Source: JAFMIT01 sp044341215 (GTDB lineage: Bacteria; Actinomycetota; Actinomycetes; S36-B12; UBA5976). From it: 22,857 bases of DNA. The stretch lies in contig JBIISC010000017.1 in assembly GCA_044341215.1 (NCBI GenBank), forward strand, positions 1-22,857, given 5' to 3'. Position numbers and translations under genes: made by a program. How positions within the stretch are numbered: the stretch's first letter is position 1; the number at the start of each line of letters is the position of its first letter. Under the pieces are notes generated by a model. The model was not told the DNA's origin. It saw only the letters and a list, made by a program, of their open reading frames with translations, and searched no databases. Shown here one piece after another: positions 1-7,009 of this stretch.

Positions 1-692
1 TTTGGATGACTAATTAGATCTTGATAGAAGTTCGCCTCGGATGGAATAGTAAGTTTCAACATTACAGGCTTGTCTGTGGCAAGTGTTTCTAAGTGCTTTA
101 AGAGCTCTGTCTTAAGTAGCTTCTCGCATTCCAATTTGTCAGCTGCTTTGATATCAACCTCTGGTTCAATAATTGGATATAGCCCAGCTTCAAGAATTGT
201 TTGCGCAAATTCAAATTGTTGTTTGACTATGTTTGAAATACCAATTGGATTTGCAGATTTGATAACTGACCTCATTTTTGTTCCGAATACGCCATGTGAA
301 TTTGCGTCACTCAATCGTTGAGCAAGTTCGGGTATTGGTTTCATGAGTTGCACGCCATCAACTTCGTCAAGCAAACCGTTGTCGATTTTTAGGATCGGGA
401 CTATTCCTTTTTCTTTCCAAAGGTATTCGGCTGTCCCAACACCATCAATAGTCCGATTCATCGTCATTTCAAAAAGAATGGCAGCCAAAATTTTTTGTGA
501 AGTAAATGCAGGGCTTTTGATTATTCGGGTGCGCATCTGGTGAACAAGATCAAACATCTCTGATTCATTTTTATAGTCTGCTTCCGATAATCCGTATAGT
601 TTCAAAGCTTTTGGTGTGCTACCACCGCTTTGATCTAGCGCAGCAATAAAACCAAGTCCAGATTTCATGCGATCAAATTGTTGTGAATTCAT
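1..692 (-). CDS. fda: Class I fructose-bisphosphate aldolase, C-terminus cut off by window edge
   Basis: Cytosolic aldolase that cleaves fructose 1,6-bisphosphate to dihydroxyacetone phosphate and glyceraldehyde 3-phosphate through a lysine Schiff base. The minus frame runs from the ATG at 690-692 off the left edge without a stop, giving the first 230 residues. The N-terminus contains FIAALDQSGGSTPKAL (about residues 15-30), and further on come MRTRIIKSPAF, GVQLMKPIPEL and IIEPEVDIKA, all typical of the staphylococcal-type class I enzyme. The Schiff-base lysine is expected to be Lys213 in MLKLTIPSE. No good Shine-Dalgarno sequence precedes the ATG. Instead TATTCT lies exactly 6 nt upstream, so the mRNA may be leaderless although nhaA ends only 25 nt before it. 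Recognised from remembered family sequence; high confidence in the family. Confidence 0.92.
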   Translation of the reverse strand, partial: MNSQQFDRMKSGLGFIAALDQSGGSTPKALKLYGLSEADYKNESEMFDLVHQMRTRIIKSPAFTSQKILAAILFEMTMNRTIDGVGTAEYLWKEKGIVPILKIDNGLLDEVDGVQLMKPIPELAQRLSDANSHGVFGTKMRSVIKSANPIGISNIVKQQFEFAQTILEAGLYPIIEPEVDIKAADKLECEKLLKTELLKHLETLATDKPVMLKLTIPSEANFYQDLISHP

Positions 693-704
693 ACCTTGAG
701 AATA
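690..704 (-). promoter_or_regulatory. Candidate leaderless -10 element of fda
   Basis: Read on the minus strand, TATTCT (704-699) is followed by 6 nt (CAAGGT) and then the ATG of the aldolase. This fits TANNNT-N6-start, the actinobacterial leaderless arrangement. No convincing -35 box is seen. It would let fda be transcribed apart from nhaA. Confidence 0.4.
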
Positions 705-717
705 GGTGCAAGCCAAC

Positions 718-1698
718 CTATTTGGAAGGGTCCTTAGTCATAGAACTGGCGATTGCTCCGAGTGCAGCACTAAGCGGAATCGCGACGATGACTGCGCCGG
801 TTGCCGCCGTGACTTGCATTGGGCTAAACCCACTTAGGTTCACGAATAAGAGCGAGACTGAAAAGCCAATGCTGGCAACGCAACCAACCACAAATATCTC
901 TCGGATTGAAATGCTAGCCCTGCTTCGAAGAAGTGCAATTGCAAGCACCGCTCCTATGGTTACACCGAGCGGCTTTCCAACTAACCGTGCAAGAGAAATG
1001 GCAGCAGTTTGGTCATTTAATAGATGTGAAATATTGAGTGGCACTGCCAGAGCTGTTATTGCAAATAGAGGCAGGACAATGCCGCTTGAAAATGGTTGGA
1101 TGAATTCACGTAGTTTTTCTGAAAATTCATTTCTTGTCGGAACTATTAATCCAAGAATTACTGCAATAAGTGTTGGGTGGATGGACGAGTGACCAGTTCC
1201 AAAAGTGATAACTAAAACTGACAAAGAATCATCAACTATTGCAAGTGCTAATAAGAATGCTCTGACTTCTAAAGATAAGCGTTTTCCAAAAATTGCAATC
1301 ACACCTAACGCGAAAGGCAGATCGGTTGCCATCGGAATTCCCCAACCAGCATCTAACGGACTTAAATATAGGTAAATGAGTGCCGGGAAGATCATTCCGC
1401 CAATTGCAGCCAGTACCGGAACGCTGCCAGCTTTGAATGAGTTGAGGCTGCCGATTGAAATCTCTTGCCTCAGCTCAATGCCAGCGATGAAGAAAAACAC
1501 GGCCAGTAGGTATTCACTGCTAATGGTTCGGATATCCATTTGAAATGACCCAAGGGAAACTTCGGTATTCACAAAATCAAAAAGAATTTGCGCGAACGGA
1601 GAAAAAACCCAAATTAATGTGACAAGTGCAACAGAAAACAAAATAACTGCAGATTTAGTTTCATCTCGAAGAACTTCAACTAACCACTTGCGCCTCAT
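718..1698 (-). CDS. nhaA: NhaA-type Na+/H+ antiporter
   Basis: Inner-membrane antiporter that exports Na+ in exchange for protons in pH and sodium homeostasis. Using the ATG at 1698 (326 aa), the ion-binding aspartates appear as MATD126LPFALG and AIVD156D157SLSV, lining up with E. coli Asp133, Asp163 and Asp164 at a constant offset of 7. Lys242 in GKPLG matches the TM10 lysine. About 11 hydrophobic segments are present. It is shorter than the roughly 390-residue E. coli protein. A GTG at 1702-1704 is also in frame, but AGGA abuts it directly and stands 6 nt from the ATG, so I favour the ATG. It lies 48 nt after trhO and 25 nt before fda on the same strand, so co-transcription is possible. Confidence 0.9.
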   Translation of the reverse strand: MRRKWLVEVLRDETKSAVILFSVALVTLIWVFSPFAQILFDFVNTEVSLGSFQMDIRTISSEYLLAVFFFIAGIELRQEISIGSLNSFKAGSVPVLAAIGGMIFPALIYLYLSPLDAGWGIPMATDLPFALGVIAIFGKRLSLEVRAFLLALAIVDDSLSVLVITFGTGHSSIHPTLIAVILGLIVPTRNEFSEKLREFIQPFSSGIVLPLFAITALAVPLNISHLLNDQTAAISLARLVGKPLGVTIGAVLAIALLRSRASISIREIFVVGCVASIGFSVSLLFVNLSGFSPMQVTAATGAVIVAIPLSAALGAIASSMTKDPSK

Positions 1699-1699
1699 G

Positions 1700-1719
1700 G
1701 ACACTCCTATTCAAGTGTC
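1700..1719 (-). promoter_or_regulatory. Hairpin over the nhaA ribosome binding site
   Basis: In the minus-strand RNA, GACACT (1719-1714) pairs perfectly with AGTGTC (1705-1700) around an 8-nt loop TGAATAGG. The loop and the 3' arm contain the AGGA Shine-Dalgarno and the alternative GTG, with the ATG two bases further on. It could hide the ribosome binding site. The stem is only 6 bp, so chance is not excluded. Confidence 0.3.
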
Positions 1720-1746
1720 GACCAGACTTCCCGACCCGCCTATTAA

Positions 1747-2655
1747 TTAGCCAACTGTATTGGCAAGATGGGTTAGCGGCTGCTCAAGGGTGCCGTTTGC
1801 TAATCCATCTCGTGAACAATCGTCACAGAGCAGAGCCAAAACTCTTTGAGTACTTGCAGAAACAACGTTGTAAAACTCTTTTGTTGGCCCACCGCATTTT
1901 TCGCATTCTCCGATAACTTTTGCATTTTCAGCGAAATCCATGTTCATGCGGGAATCAAAGACGTAAAGGGACCCTTCCCAAAGTCCTTTGTTTCCATACT
2001 TCTCGCCATAGCGAACAATGCCGCCTTTGACTTGGTAAACCTCTTTGAAACCACGGTTGATCATTACTGTAGAAAGTATTTCGCAACGAATGCCACCGGT
2101 GCAGTAGGTCACAATTGGTTTGTCTTTCATGTGGTCGTATTTGCCACTTTCAAGTTCACGAACAAAATCTCTCGTAGTTTCAACGTCCGGAACGATGGCA
2201 TTTTTGAATTTACCAATTTTGGCTTCAAAAGCATTTCGTCCGTCAAAGAAAACAACTTCATCACCGCGTTCTTCAACAAGTTTGTTTACTTCTTCAGGTC
2301 TTAGGTGGACTCCGCCACCAACCACGCCTTTTTCGTTCACAACTATTTCTTCAGGTGCTCCGAAGGTGACAATCTCTTTACGGACTCGAATTCGAAGATT
2401 GGGAAATTCCTGACCAGTTCCTTCAGACCACTTAAAGTCCATTTTGTTGAAACCTGGGTATTTCTTGGTGGCTTTGACGTATTTCTTCAGGTCCGACATA
2501 GGTCCACCTAAAGTGCCATTTATGCCGATTTTTGAAATCAATACACGTCCAGATAAACCAAGGTTCTCGCAGAGTTGACGCTGCCAAAGCCGCACAGCCT
2601 CAGGGTCTGCTAGCGGCGTGAAGCCGTAGTAGAGAATCACTTTCTGAAGTTCCAT
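1747..2655 (-). CDS. trhO: Rhodanese-type tRNA uridine-34 hydroxylase (TrhO/YceA)
   Basis: Oxygen-dependent hydroxylase of U34 in certain tRNAs, an early step of 5-(carboxy)methoxyuridine formation. The 302 aa are close to the usual length. The N-terminal YceA domain has YYGFTPLADPE and GRVLISKIGINGT. The rhodanese domain carries VVFFDGRNAFE and the active-site loop YC185TGGIRCE. A C-terminal CxxC (251/254) plus CxxC (277/280) pair looks like a zinc-binding knuckle. TAAACT sits 7 nt before the ATG at 2653-2655 and no Shine-Dalgarno is seen, so it may be leaderless. It is the first gene of the trhO-nhaA-fda run. It is annotated as rhodanese-related sulfurtransferase in many genomes, but the CTGGIRCE motif and knuckle favour TrhO. 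Confidence 0.92.
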   Translation of the reverse strand: MELQKVILYYGFTPLADPEAVRLWQRQLCENLGLSGRVLISKIGINGTLGGPMSDLKKYVKATKKYPGFNKMDFKWSEGTGQEFPNLRIRVRKEIVTFGAPEEIVVNEKGVVGGGVHLRPEEVNKLVEERGDEVVFFDGRNAFEAKIGKFKNAIVPDVETTRDFVRELESGKYDHMKDKPIVTYCTGGIRCEILSTVMINRGFKEVYQVKGGIVRYGEKYGNKGLWEGSLYVFDSRMNMDFAENAKVIGECEKCGGPTKEFYNVVSASTQRVLALLCDDCSRDGLANGTLEQPLTHLANTVG

Positions 2656-2731
2656 GTCTCATAGTTTACTAAGGGTTCATTTGACTGAGTGTCGAGCGAA
2701 ATCTCGAGTAATACCGTCATAATCTCCGCAC

Positions 2732-2857
2732 ATGATGGGCGACCCAGGACCATGTCCTGCATGTGAGAAAGTTGATTTAGAACGCCGAGGAGGCAAGGAT
2801 TTTTGTCCGCTTTGCTTCTATATTCAACCTTGCTGCGATGGTGGTTTCTGCGATTAG
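2732..2857 (+). CDS. Cysteine-rich microprotein, probable zinc ribbon (41 aa)
   Basis: A 41-residue frame between trhO and the SCO1 gene. It has seven cysteines: CPAC (8-11), CPLC (25-28), CC (34-35) and C40 before the stop, so two CxxC knuckles 14 residues apart could bind one Zn. There is no signal peptide or membrane segment, so it is probably cytosolic. ATG occurs twice in tandem (2732 and 2735). CATAAT at 2718-2723, 8 nt upstream, could drive a leaderless transcript, and no Shine-Dalgarno is visible. It ends 24 nt before the SCO1 start. I do not recognise a named family; small CPxC zinc-ribbon proteins are common and mostly uncharacterised. The dense cysteine pattern argues against chance. 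Confidence 0.55.
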   Translation: MMGDPGPCPACEKVDLERRGGKDFCPLCFYIQPCCDGGFCD

Positions 2858-2869
2858 GCAGAATAGTTT

Positions 2870-2884
2870 TAGGCTTGACGCATG
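2870..2884 (+). promoter_or_regulatory. Candidate leaderless -10 of the SCO1 gene
   Basis: TAGGCT (2870-2875), 6 nt (TGACGC), then the ATG at 2882. This is the same TANNNT-N6-start arrangement as at several other genes here. No Shine-Dalgarno precedes this ATG and no clear -35 is seen. Confidence 0.4.
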
Positions 2885-3676
2885 CGTAAGTTAATTGGAT
2901 TGTTGTTTTCATGTCTTTTGTTAGCTAGTTGCGCAAATACTTCAGCGCATGATCACCAAATGCAAACAATCGATGAGTCCAATTTTTCTGGTGCGACTCC
3001 AGCTCCTAGTGGTGGAACTTTCCTTAGTTCCAAAATCAGTAATGCAGTAAAAACAATCTCACTTCGTGACACCGATGGAAAATCATTCTCGCTTTCTGAT
3101 TTGCAGGGTCAAATAATTCTGTTAGCAAATTTCTACACCTCATGCTCACATGTTTGCCCTATGACATCCGCGAATATGAAACAAATTGCTCAAGAGATTT
3201 CTAATGCCCGGTTATCAGACAAAATTACCGTGCTCGAAGTGTCTGTTGATGGAAATCGAGATTCAGTAGAACGCATTAATGCATATCAAAAACTATATGG
3301 CAAAAAGTCTTGGGTTATGGCCACAGCCAGCCAGAATAATCTGGAGAAGTTTTGGAAGTTTTTCGGAGTAATTCCAGAAGCTGAACCATTAACAAAATCC
3401 GAACAGCAATCTGAGCCTAGAGACTGGCTGACTGGGAATGTAAATAAATATCGGATGGTTGATGCGCCCTTGGTTTTACTAATTGATCCAGACTTGAAGT
3501 GGCGCTGGTTGAATACAGGCCTACCAGATGCTTCACAGGATTATGTCCCAACAAAATTGATGCAGTATTTGTCAGAACACGGTCTAGATACTTTGCAAAA
3601 CCCAGGCGAAGGGGCTTGGACCTTAAAGTCAGTCTTTTCTGCCATAAATGCAATTGCTGGATATGAGATTGGCTAA
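2882..3676 (+). CDS. SCO1/SenC-family thioredoxin-fold lipoprotein
   Basis: Extracytoplasmic thioredoxin-fold protein of the SCO1/SenC/PrrC family, whose members help deliver copper to the CuA site of cytochrome oxidase or act as thiol reductants. A lipoprotein signal peptide has lipobox LAS-C17, so the mature protein should be lipid-anchored outside the membrane. The SCO motif is present as C88SHVC92P in FYTSCSHVCPMTS. The conserved metal-ligand histidine, normally in a VDH or H-S context before the LIDP strand, is not there: the sequence reads VDAPLVLLIDPD (193-204). There is also an insertion around residues 165-190. It is followed at once by a thioredoxin-like gene that overlaps its end, suggesting paired function. 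The family is clear; a copper role is doubtful. Confidence 0.87.
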   Translation: MRKLIGLLFSCLLLASCANTSAHDHQMQTIDESNFSGATPAPSGGTFLSSKISNAVKTISLRDTDGKSFSLSDLQGQIILLANFYTSCSHVCPMTSANMKQIAQEISNARLSDKITVLEVSVDGNRDSVERINAYQKLYGKKSWVMATASQNNLEKFWKFFGVIPEAEPLTKSEQQSEPRDWLTGNVNKYRMVDAPLVLLIDPDLKWRWLNTGLPDASQDYVPTKLMQYLSEHGLDTLQNPGEGAWTLKSVFSAINAIAGYEIG

Positions 3677-4238
3677 GGACATGCTTGTTGGACTGGGCGC
3701 AAAGAAAATCCTTATTGCACTTATGGTTGCTGTTTTAGCTGGAGCAGTTACCTACACATTTTTGGGTGATAATTCGAACCACAAAAAAAACTTTTCGGCG
3801 AACAAAGTAAAGATAATTGATGTTGTCGTTAGAAAAACAGTTCCTGAACTATCAGCAGTTTCCTACTCTGGTGATCCATTAAGTTTTCGTTCAGACAGCA
3901 TCATTGTGCTGAACTTCTGGGCATCTTGGTGCGCCCCATGCAGACAAGAGACTCCATTATTTGTGGCCATTGCCAAAGATTTTCCAGATGTGCAGTTCAT
4001 CGGATTAACAAATGATGACACAAAAGGAGCAGCACTGTCTTTCGCAGAGAAATTTGGCATCACGTATGAGATCGGTGATGGAAATTCCTATATGACAGAG
4101 CTAGCGAATGTGCAGCCAATTTATGGTCTGCCGACTACATTAATCATTGACCGAAATGGTCGGATTGCTGCCAAAGTGATTGGTGGCATCACTGATGCTG
4201 AATTTCGTAAAGCACTTACAGATCTCGCTCAGGAGTAG
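3663..4238 (+). CDS. Membrane-anchored TlpA/ResA-like thiol-disulfide oxidoreductase
   Basis: Predicted reductant of extracytoplasmic disulfides, for example on cytochrome c apoproteins or the neighbouring SCO protein. An N-terminal uncleaved membrane anchor (KKILIALMVAVLAGAVTYTF) precedes a TlpA/AhpC-TSA-like thioredoxin fold with the active site NFWASWCAPCRQE and the cis-proline loop YGLPTTLIIDRNG. The start is uncertain: ATGs at 3648, 3663 and 3681 are all in frame. The first two overlap the SCO1 gene, and none has a well-spaced Shine-Dalgarno (AAGGA is only 1 nt before 3681). I chose the middle one (191 aa). Overlap with the upstream gene supports translational coupling. No cysteine beyond the CAPC pair is obvious. 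Confidence 0.86.
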   Translation: MRLAKDMLVGLGAKKILIALMVAVLAGAVTYTFLGDNSNHKKNFSANKVKIIDVVVRKTVPELSAVSYSGDPLSFRSDSIIVLNFWASWCAPCRQETPLFVAIAKDFPDVQFIGLTNDDTKGAALSFAEKFGITYEIGDGNSYMTELANVQPIYGLPTTLIIDRNGRIAAKVIGGITDAEFRKALTDLAQE

Positions 4239-4241
4239 TTC

Positions 4242-4259
4242 TTGCAATGACTATTGCAA
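4242..4259. terminator. Small stem-loop between convergent genes
   Basis: TTGCAAT-gact-ATTGCAA is a perfect 7-bp stem with a 4-nt loop, placed between the thioredoxin-like gene (ends 4238) and the M48 protease (ends 4251) and overlapping the latter's stop codon. No good U-tract follows on either strand, so terminator function is only suggested by position. Confidence 0.35.
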
Positions 4260-5480
4260 AGCCTTTAGACGTTCGATTACAGGCGGATGGGTGTAATGCA
4301 CTTTCACATAAAGCGGATGCGGATTTAAGTTTGCCAGGGCATCAGTACTAATTTTTCCAAGCGCACTTGCAAGCACACCTTTTGGATAGGTACTTGTGGA
4401 ATATTCATCTGCATCGAATTCATTACGACGCGAAATTGCCATGTTTACCAGACCCAAAATCATAGAGATAGGGGTGAATAACAGGAAGAAAGTTGTTACT
4501 GCCACGTGGAAACTAGGAACATTTGCGCCTAGTGCATATGAAATCTCCGGGTAATTCAACATCCAACCAAGTAGGGCTGTGATTGCGAGAGTCTGCAAAA
4601 TACTCGAAACAAACATAGCCAGTGTGTGTTTGCGTTTGTAGTGACCCACCTCATGAGCAAGTACTGCTACTACCTCTTCAATGTTGAGCTTTTCAATCAA
4701 GGTGTCGTAAAGCACGATAGTTTTAGATTTGCCAATTCCAGCGAAGAAAGCGTTTGCTTTGGTGCTGCGCTTACTACCGTCCATCACGAATAACCGACCT
4801 ACTGCGTAACCCTGGCTTTGGCAGTAATCAAGAATTGCTGTTCTTAATTCACCATCTTCTAATGGCGAAAGTTTGTTAAAGCGTGGAAGTATGAGCGTGG
4901 TGCCGAAGGCGAAAGAAAATAGCGAAAAAGCAGTCATCAATAGCCAGGTTGCCAGCCAAAAGTATGAACCAAGTTGAAGATAGATCCACACGATTGCGCT
5001 GAACAGCGGTGCACCAATAATCGCACCAATTAGTGTTCCCTTGATTTTATCGGTAATAAAAGTCTTCACAGTTGTTTTGTTGAAACCAAATTTTGCTTCG
5101 ATGACAAATGTGCTGTAAATCGTGAAAGGCAACGAAACGATTGAACCAAGTAAGCCAACTATTGCGATAAAGCCAAGCCCAATAAGTATTTCATTTGAGA
5201 AATAACCACGCACGAAATCGTCCACAATTCCGAATCCACCAAAAGCAAGCATCAAGATTGTGATTGCTGTGCTTATTGAGTCCGCAATTAAATTTGCTTT
5301 GTAATTTGTTCGCTGGTAGTCAAGTGCATTTTTACGCTTCTCATCGTCGTAAAGAAATGAGAATTTGGGATCTATTGGTGTCGCACTATGTTTTAGGTTG
5401 AGCCGATTTAGGACTGCATCAAACAATGTAGACAGCACCAAGATTGCAAGGGCGATGTTGAGAATTGTGGTTGCGTTCAT
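4251..5480 (-). CDS. M48 family zinc metalloprotease, Ste24/CAAX protease 1-like
   Basis: Integral-membrane zinc endopeptidase related to Ste24p; bacterial members are thought to act in membrane-protein quality control, as bacteria lack typical CAAX substrates. It has 409 aa with several membrane segments (about 5-20, 65-85, 97-125, 145-195, 285-310, 325-348). The zinc site is HEVGH (276-280), with the third ligand Glu354 in RRNEFDADEYS. Further family hallmarks are STKANAFFAG before the zinc helix and THPP near the C-terminus (397-400). Start is ATG at 5478-5480 with AAAGGA about 8 nt upstream. It is divergent from the Rrf2 regulator, and the shared 52-nt gap holds an inverted repeat that could control both. 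The physiological substrate cannot be told. Confidence 0.92.
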   Translation of the reverse strand: MNATTILNIALAILVLSTLFDAVLNRLNLKHSATPIDPKFSFLYDDEKRKNALDYQRTNYKANLIADSISTAITILMLAFGGFGIVDDFVRGYFSNEILIGLGFIAIVGLLGSIVSLPFTIYSTFVIEAKFGFNKTTVKTFITDKIKGTLIGAIIGAPLFSAIVWIYLQLGSYFWLATWLLMTAFSLFSFAFGTTLILPRFNKLSPLEDGELRTAILDYCQSQGYAVGRLFVMDGSKRSTKANAFFAGIGKSKTIVLYDTLIEKLNIEEVVAVLAHEVGHYKRKHTLAMFVSSILQTLAITALLGWMLNYPEISYALGANVPSFHVAVTTFFLLFTPISMILGLVNMAISRRNEFDADEYSTSTYPKGVLASALGKISTDALANLNPHPLYVKVHYTHPPVIERLKALQ

Positions 5481-5505
5481 CTGAGTAGTCCTTTTAGGTC
5501 TAATT

Positions 5506-5526
5506 TGACTTTAAGTAAGTCATAAT
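5506..5526. promoter_or_regulatory. Inverted repeat plus -10 box of the Rrf2 gene
   Basis: TGACTT-taagt-AAGTCA (5506-5522) is a perfect 6-bp inverted repeat with a 5-nt spacer in the M48/Rrf2 divergent gap. It overlaps CATAAT (5521-5526), which is 6 nt before the Rrf2 ATG at 5533. This position suits an autoregulatory operator of a dimeric winged-helix repressor on a leaderless promoter. That Rrf2 is the binder is inference. Confidence 0.5.
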
Positions 5527-5532
5527 TGTGCC

Positions 5533-5994
5533 ATGCGATTTACTACCTTAACCGATTACGGGGTTCGAGCGGTCCTTGAGATAGCGGCGAGCAAAGAGGA
5601 TTGGGTGAGTATTGACTTCATAAGTGAGCGGCAGAAGATGTCAGACGACTACCTGCGCACTGCACTTAACGCCTTGAAGCGTGCCGGAATCTTGGAAAGT
5701 CGGCGCGGAAGGGAAGGTGGATTTCGCCTAGCCCGCCCAGCCGATCAGATTCATTTGGCAGACCTTTTACGAGCAATCGATGGCCCGCTCACCTCAGTTC
5801 GCGGCCAGCGCCCAGAAGGTGTCGAATACCTAGGGGCAGCGGAAGGGCTTGAGAAGATTTGGATTGCATTGCGTTCAAGCGAGCGCAAAATCCTTGATTC
5901 TGTGAGCGTAGCTGACCTCGTGAGCGGAAACCTTCCCCCATTTGTGCAGGGTTTAGCCGATGATCCAACGGCTTGGGGCGAGCCAAATACTTGA
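5533..5994 (+). CDS. Rrf2-family transcriptional regulator lacking cysteines
   Basis: DNA-binding regulator of the Rrf2 superfamily (IscR, NsrR, CymR relatives). The 153 aa begin MRFTTLTDYGVRAVLEIA, the usual opening, followed by a winged helix with SDDYLRTALNALKRAGILESRRGREGGFRLARP (recognition helix and wing). The later region, where IscR and NsrR carry three Fe-S-ligating cysteines, has none; the whole protein has no cysteine, so an Fe-S cluster is excluded and a CymR-like or protein/ligand-sensing mode is more likely. No Shine-Dalgarno is seen; a -10 hexamer 6 nt upstream suggests leaderless translation. It lies 66 nt before the TauE-like exporter on the same strand, its most probable target along with itself and perhaps the divergent protease. 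Confidence 0.9.
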   Translation: MRFTTLTDYGVRAVLEIAASKEDWVSIDFISERQKMSDDYLRTALNALKRAGILESRRGREGGFRLARPADQIHLADLLRAIDGPLTSVRGQRPEGVEYLGAAEGLEKIWIALRSSERKILDSVSVADLVSGNLPPFVQGLADDPTAWGEPNT

Positions 5995-6019
5995 CATAAA
6001 CCTCTATTGTGTTTAAATA
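5991..6019 (+). promoter_or_regulatory. Sigma-70-type promoter of the tauE-like gene
   Basis: TTGACA (5991-5996), a 17-nt spacer and TAAATA (6014-6019): a near-consensus promoter whose -35 box overlaps the Rrf2 stop codon. Transcription would start near 6026, about 35 nt before the ATG, leaving a leader with a Shine-Dalgarno. Confidence 0.65.
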
Positions 6020-6039
6020 GGGGTGTATTACCCCGATTT
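6015..6039. promoter_or_regulatory. Palindrome over the -10 box and start site of the tauE-like gene
   Basis: AAATAGGGGT-gtatt-ACCCCGATTT forms an inverted repeat with 10-nt arms and one mismatched pair. It covers the -10 hexamer and the expected transcription start, a repressor-type position. The GGGGT/ACCCC core is the reverse order of the ACCCC/GGGGT operator upstream of the sulfide oxidoreductase gene. A separate TGACTTAAAG at 6043-6052 resembles one arm of the Rrf2-gene repeat (9 of 10 bases). Confidence 0.4.
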
Positions 6040-6060
6040 ATCTGACTTAAAGAGGATTTC

Positions 6061-7002
6061 ATGCTCGCAGTTTTTCTGTTTGCAATAGCTGGCGCTTTTG
6101 CACAACTTGTAGATGGCACTTTAGGGATGGGATTTGGCGTTTCAAGTTCCACGCTATTGATAGCCCTTGGCGCTACTCCAGTCGCCGCTTCATCTTCTGT
6201 GTATTTCGCAACCATTGGAACTTCCCTTTCAAGTGGAGCAGCGCATTGGCGTGAAGGAAACGTCGACAAGGTGGTTTTGATCAGACTTGCACTTCCCGGG
6301 GCAATCGGAGCTTTTGCAGGTGCGACATTTTTAGCAAACATTTCAATGACAAGTGCAAAAGCCGCAATGTCAGGATTGCTCTTTGTTCTCGGAATTATTC
6401 TTTTGGTCAGATTTGGTTTCGGACTTCGCTTAGTAAAACCAATCAAGGGTCGACCACGAGGTTATGTACTTGCAAGCATCGGTGGATTTGCTGGATTTGT
6501 TACAGCTACCGGCGGTGGAGGTTGGGGACCTATTACCACTCCAACTCTGTTGACGCTAACAAAAACCCATCCACGTTTAGTAATCGGAACAGTAAGCGCC
6601 GCAGAATTTTTGGTTGCAATTGCAGCAAGTCTGGGATTCATCAATGCATTCGTCAACAATCCTGAGACTGCAGCTTTAGTCGATTATCGAGTTGTCCTTG
6701 GGCTATTGCTCGGTGGAGCAATTATGGCTCCCTTCGCTGCAAAATTGACTGGTCGAATGCCACACGAACCTTTTGGAGTGATTGTTGGTGGACTTGTTCT
6801 GTTGTTGAATGCAAAGACAATTTCAGACGCAGTATTTGGGCCGACCATTGGCTTACCTTTTGTTGCATTGGCGATTGTTTCGTTGACAGCTGTTTTGGCG
6901 AAGAAAGCTTGGAACCGTGAAAGAGGACATCATGTCCCGCACACACCTGAAGATTTTGCCGGTCCAGAAGCCGAAATTTCTGAGGATCAAGTTCCACAAT
7001 AA
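6061..7002 (+). CDS. Sulfite exporter TauE/SafE family membrane protein
   Basis: Polytopic membrane protein of the TauE/SafE family (PF01925), members of which are proposed to export sulfite, sulfoacetate or related sulfur anions. The 313 aa contain about eight hydrophobic segments and the family features FAQLVDGTLGMGFG near the N-terminus (12-25) and GFVTATGGGGWGPITTPTLL in the second half, marking the two repeated domains. A charged tail of about 35 residues follows the last segment. Start is ATG 6061 with AGAGG 5 nt upstream. It is directly downstream of the Rrf2 gene and about 2.9 kb from the sulfide oxidation operon, which supports sulfur-anion transport. The family is broad, so the substrate is unproven. 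Confidence 0.87.
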   Translation: MLAVFLFAIAGAFAQLVDGTLGMGFGVSSSTLLIALGATPVAASSSVYFATIGTSLSSGAAHWREGNVDKVVLIRLALPGAIGAFAGATFLANISMTSAKAAMSGLLFVLGIILLVRFGFGLRLVKPIKGRPRGYVLASIGGFAGFVTATGGGGWGPITTPTLLTLTKTHPRLVIGTVSAAEFLVAIAASLGFINAFVNNPETAALVDYRVVLGLLLGGAIMAPFAAKLTGRMPHEPFGVIVGGLVLLLNAKTISDAVFGPTIGLPFVALAIVSLTAVLAKKAWNRERGHHVPHTPEDFAGPEAEISEDQVPQ

Positions 7003-7009
7003 TTGCGCT

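Noticed and set aside
683..1192. Plus-strand open frame of 169 codons opposite nhaA
   Set aside because: Antisense to a gene with intact catalytic motifs; no recognisable fold or ribosome binding site.
5751..6446. Minus-strand open frame of 231 codons across the rrf2 end and tauE start
   Set aside because: It spans an intergenic promoter and two well-supported genes, and has low-complexity composition typical of a shadow frame.
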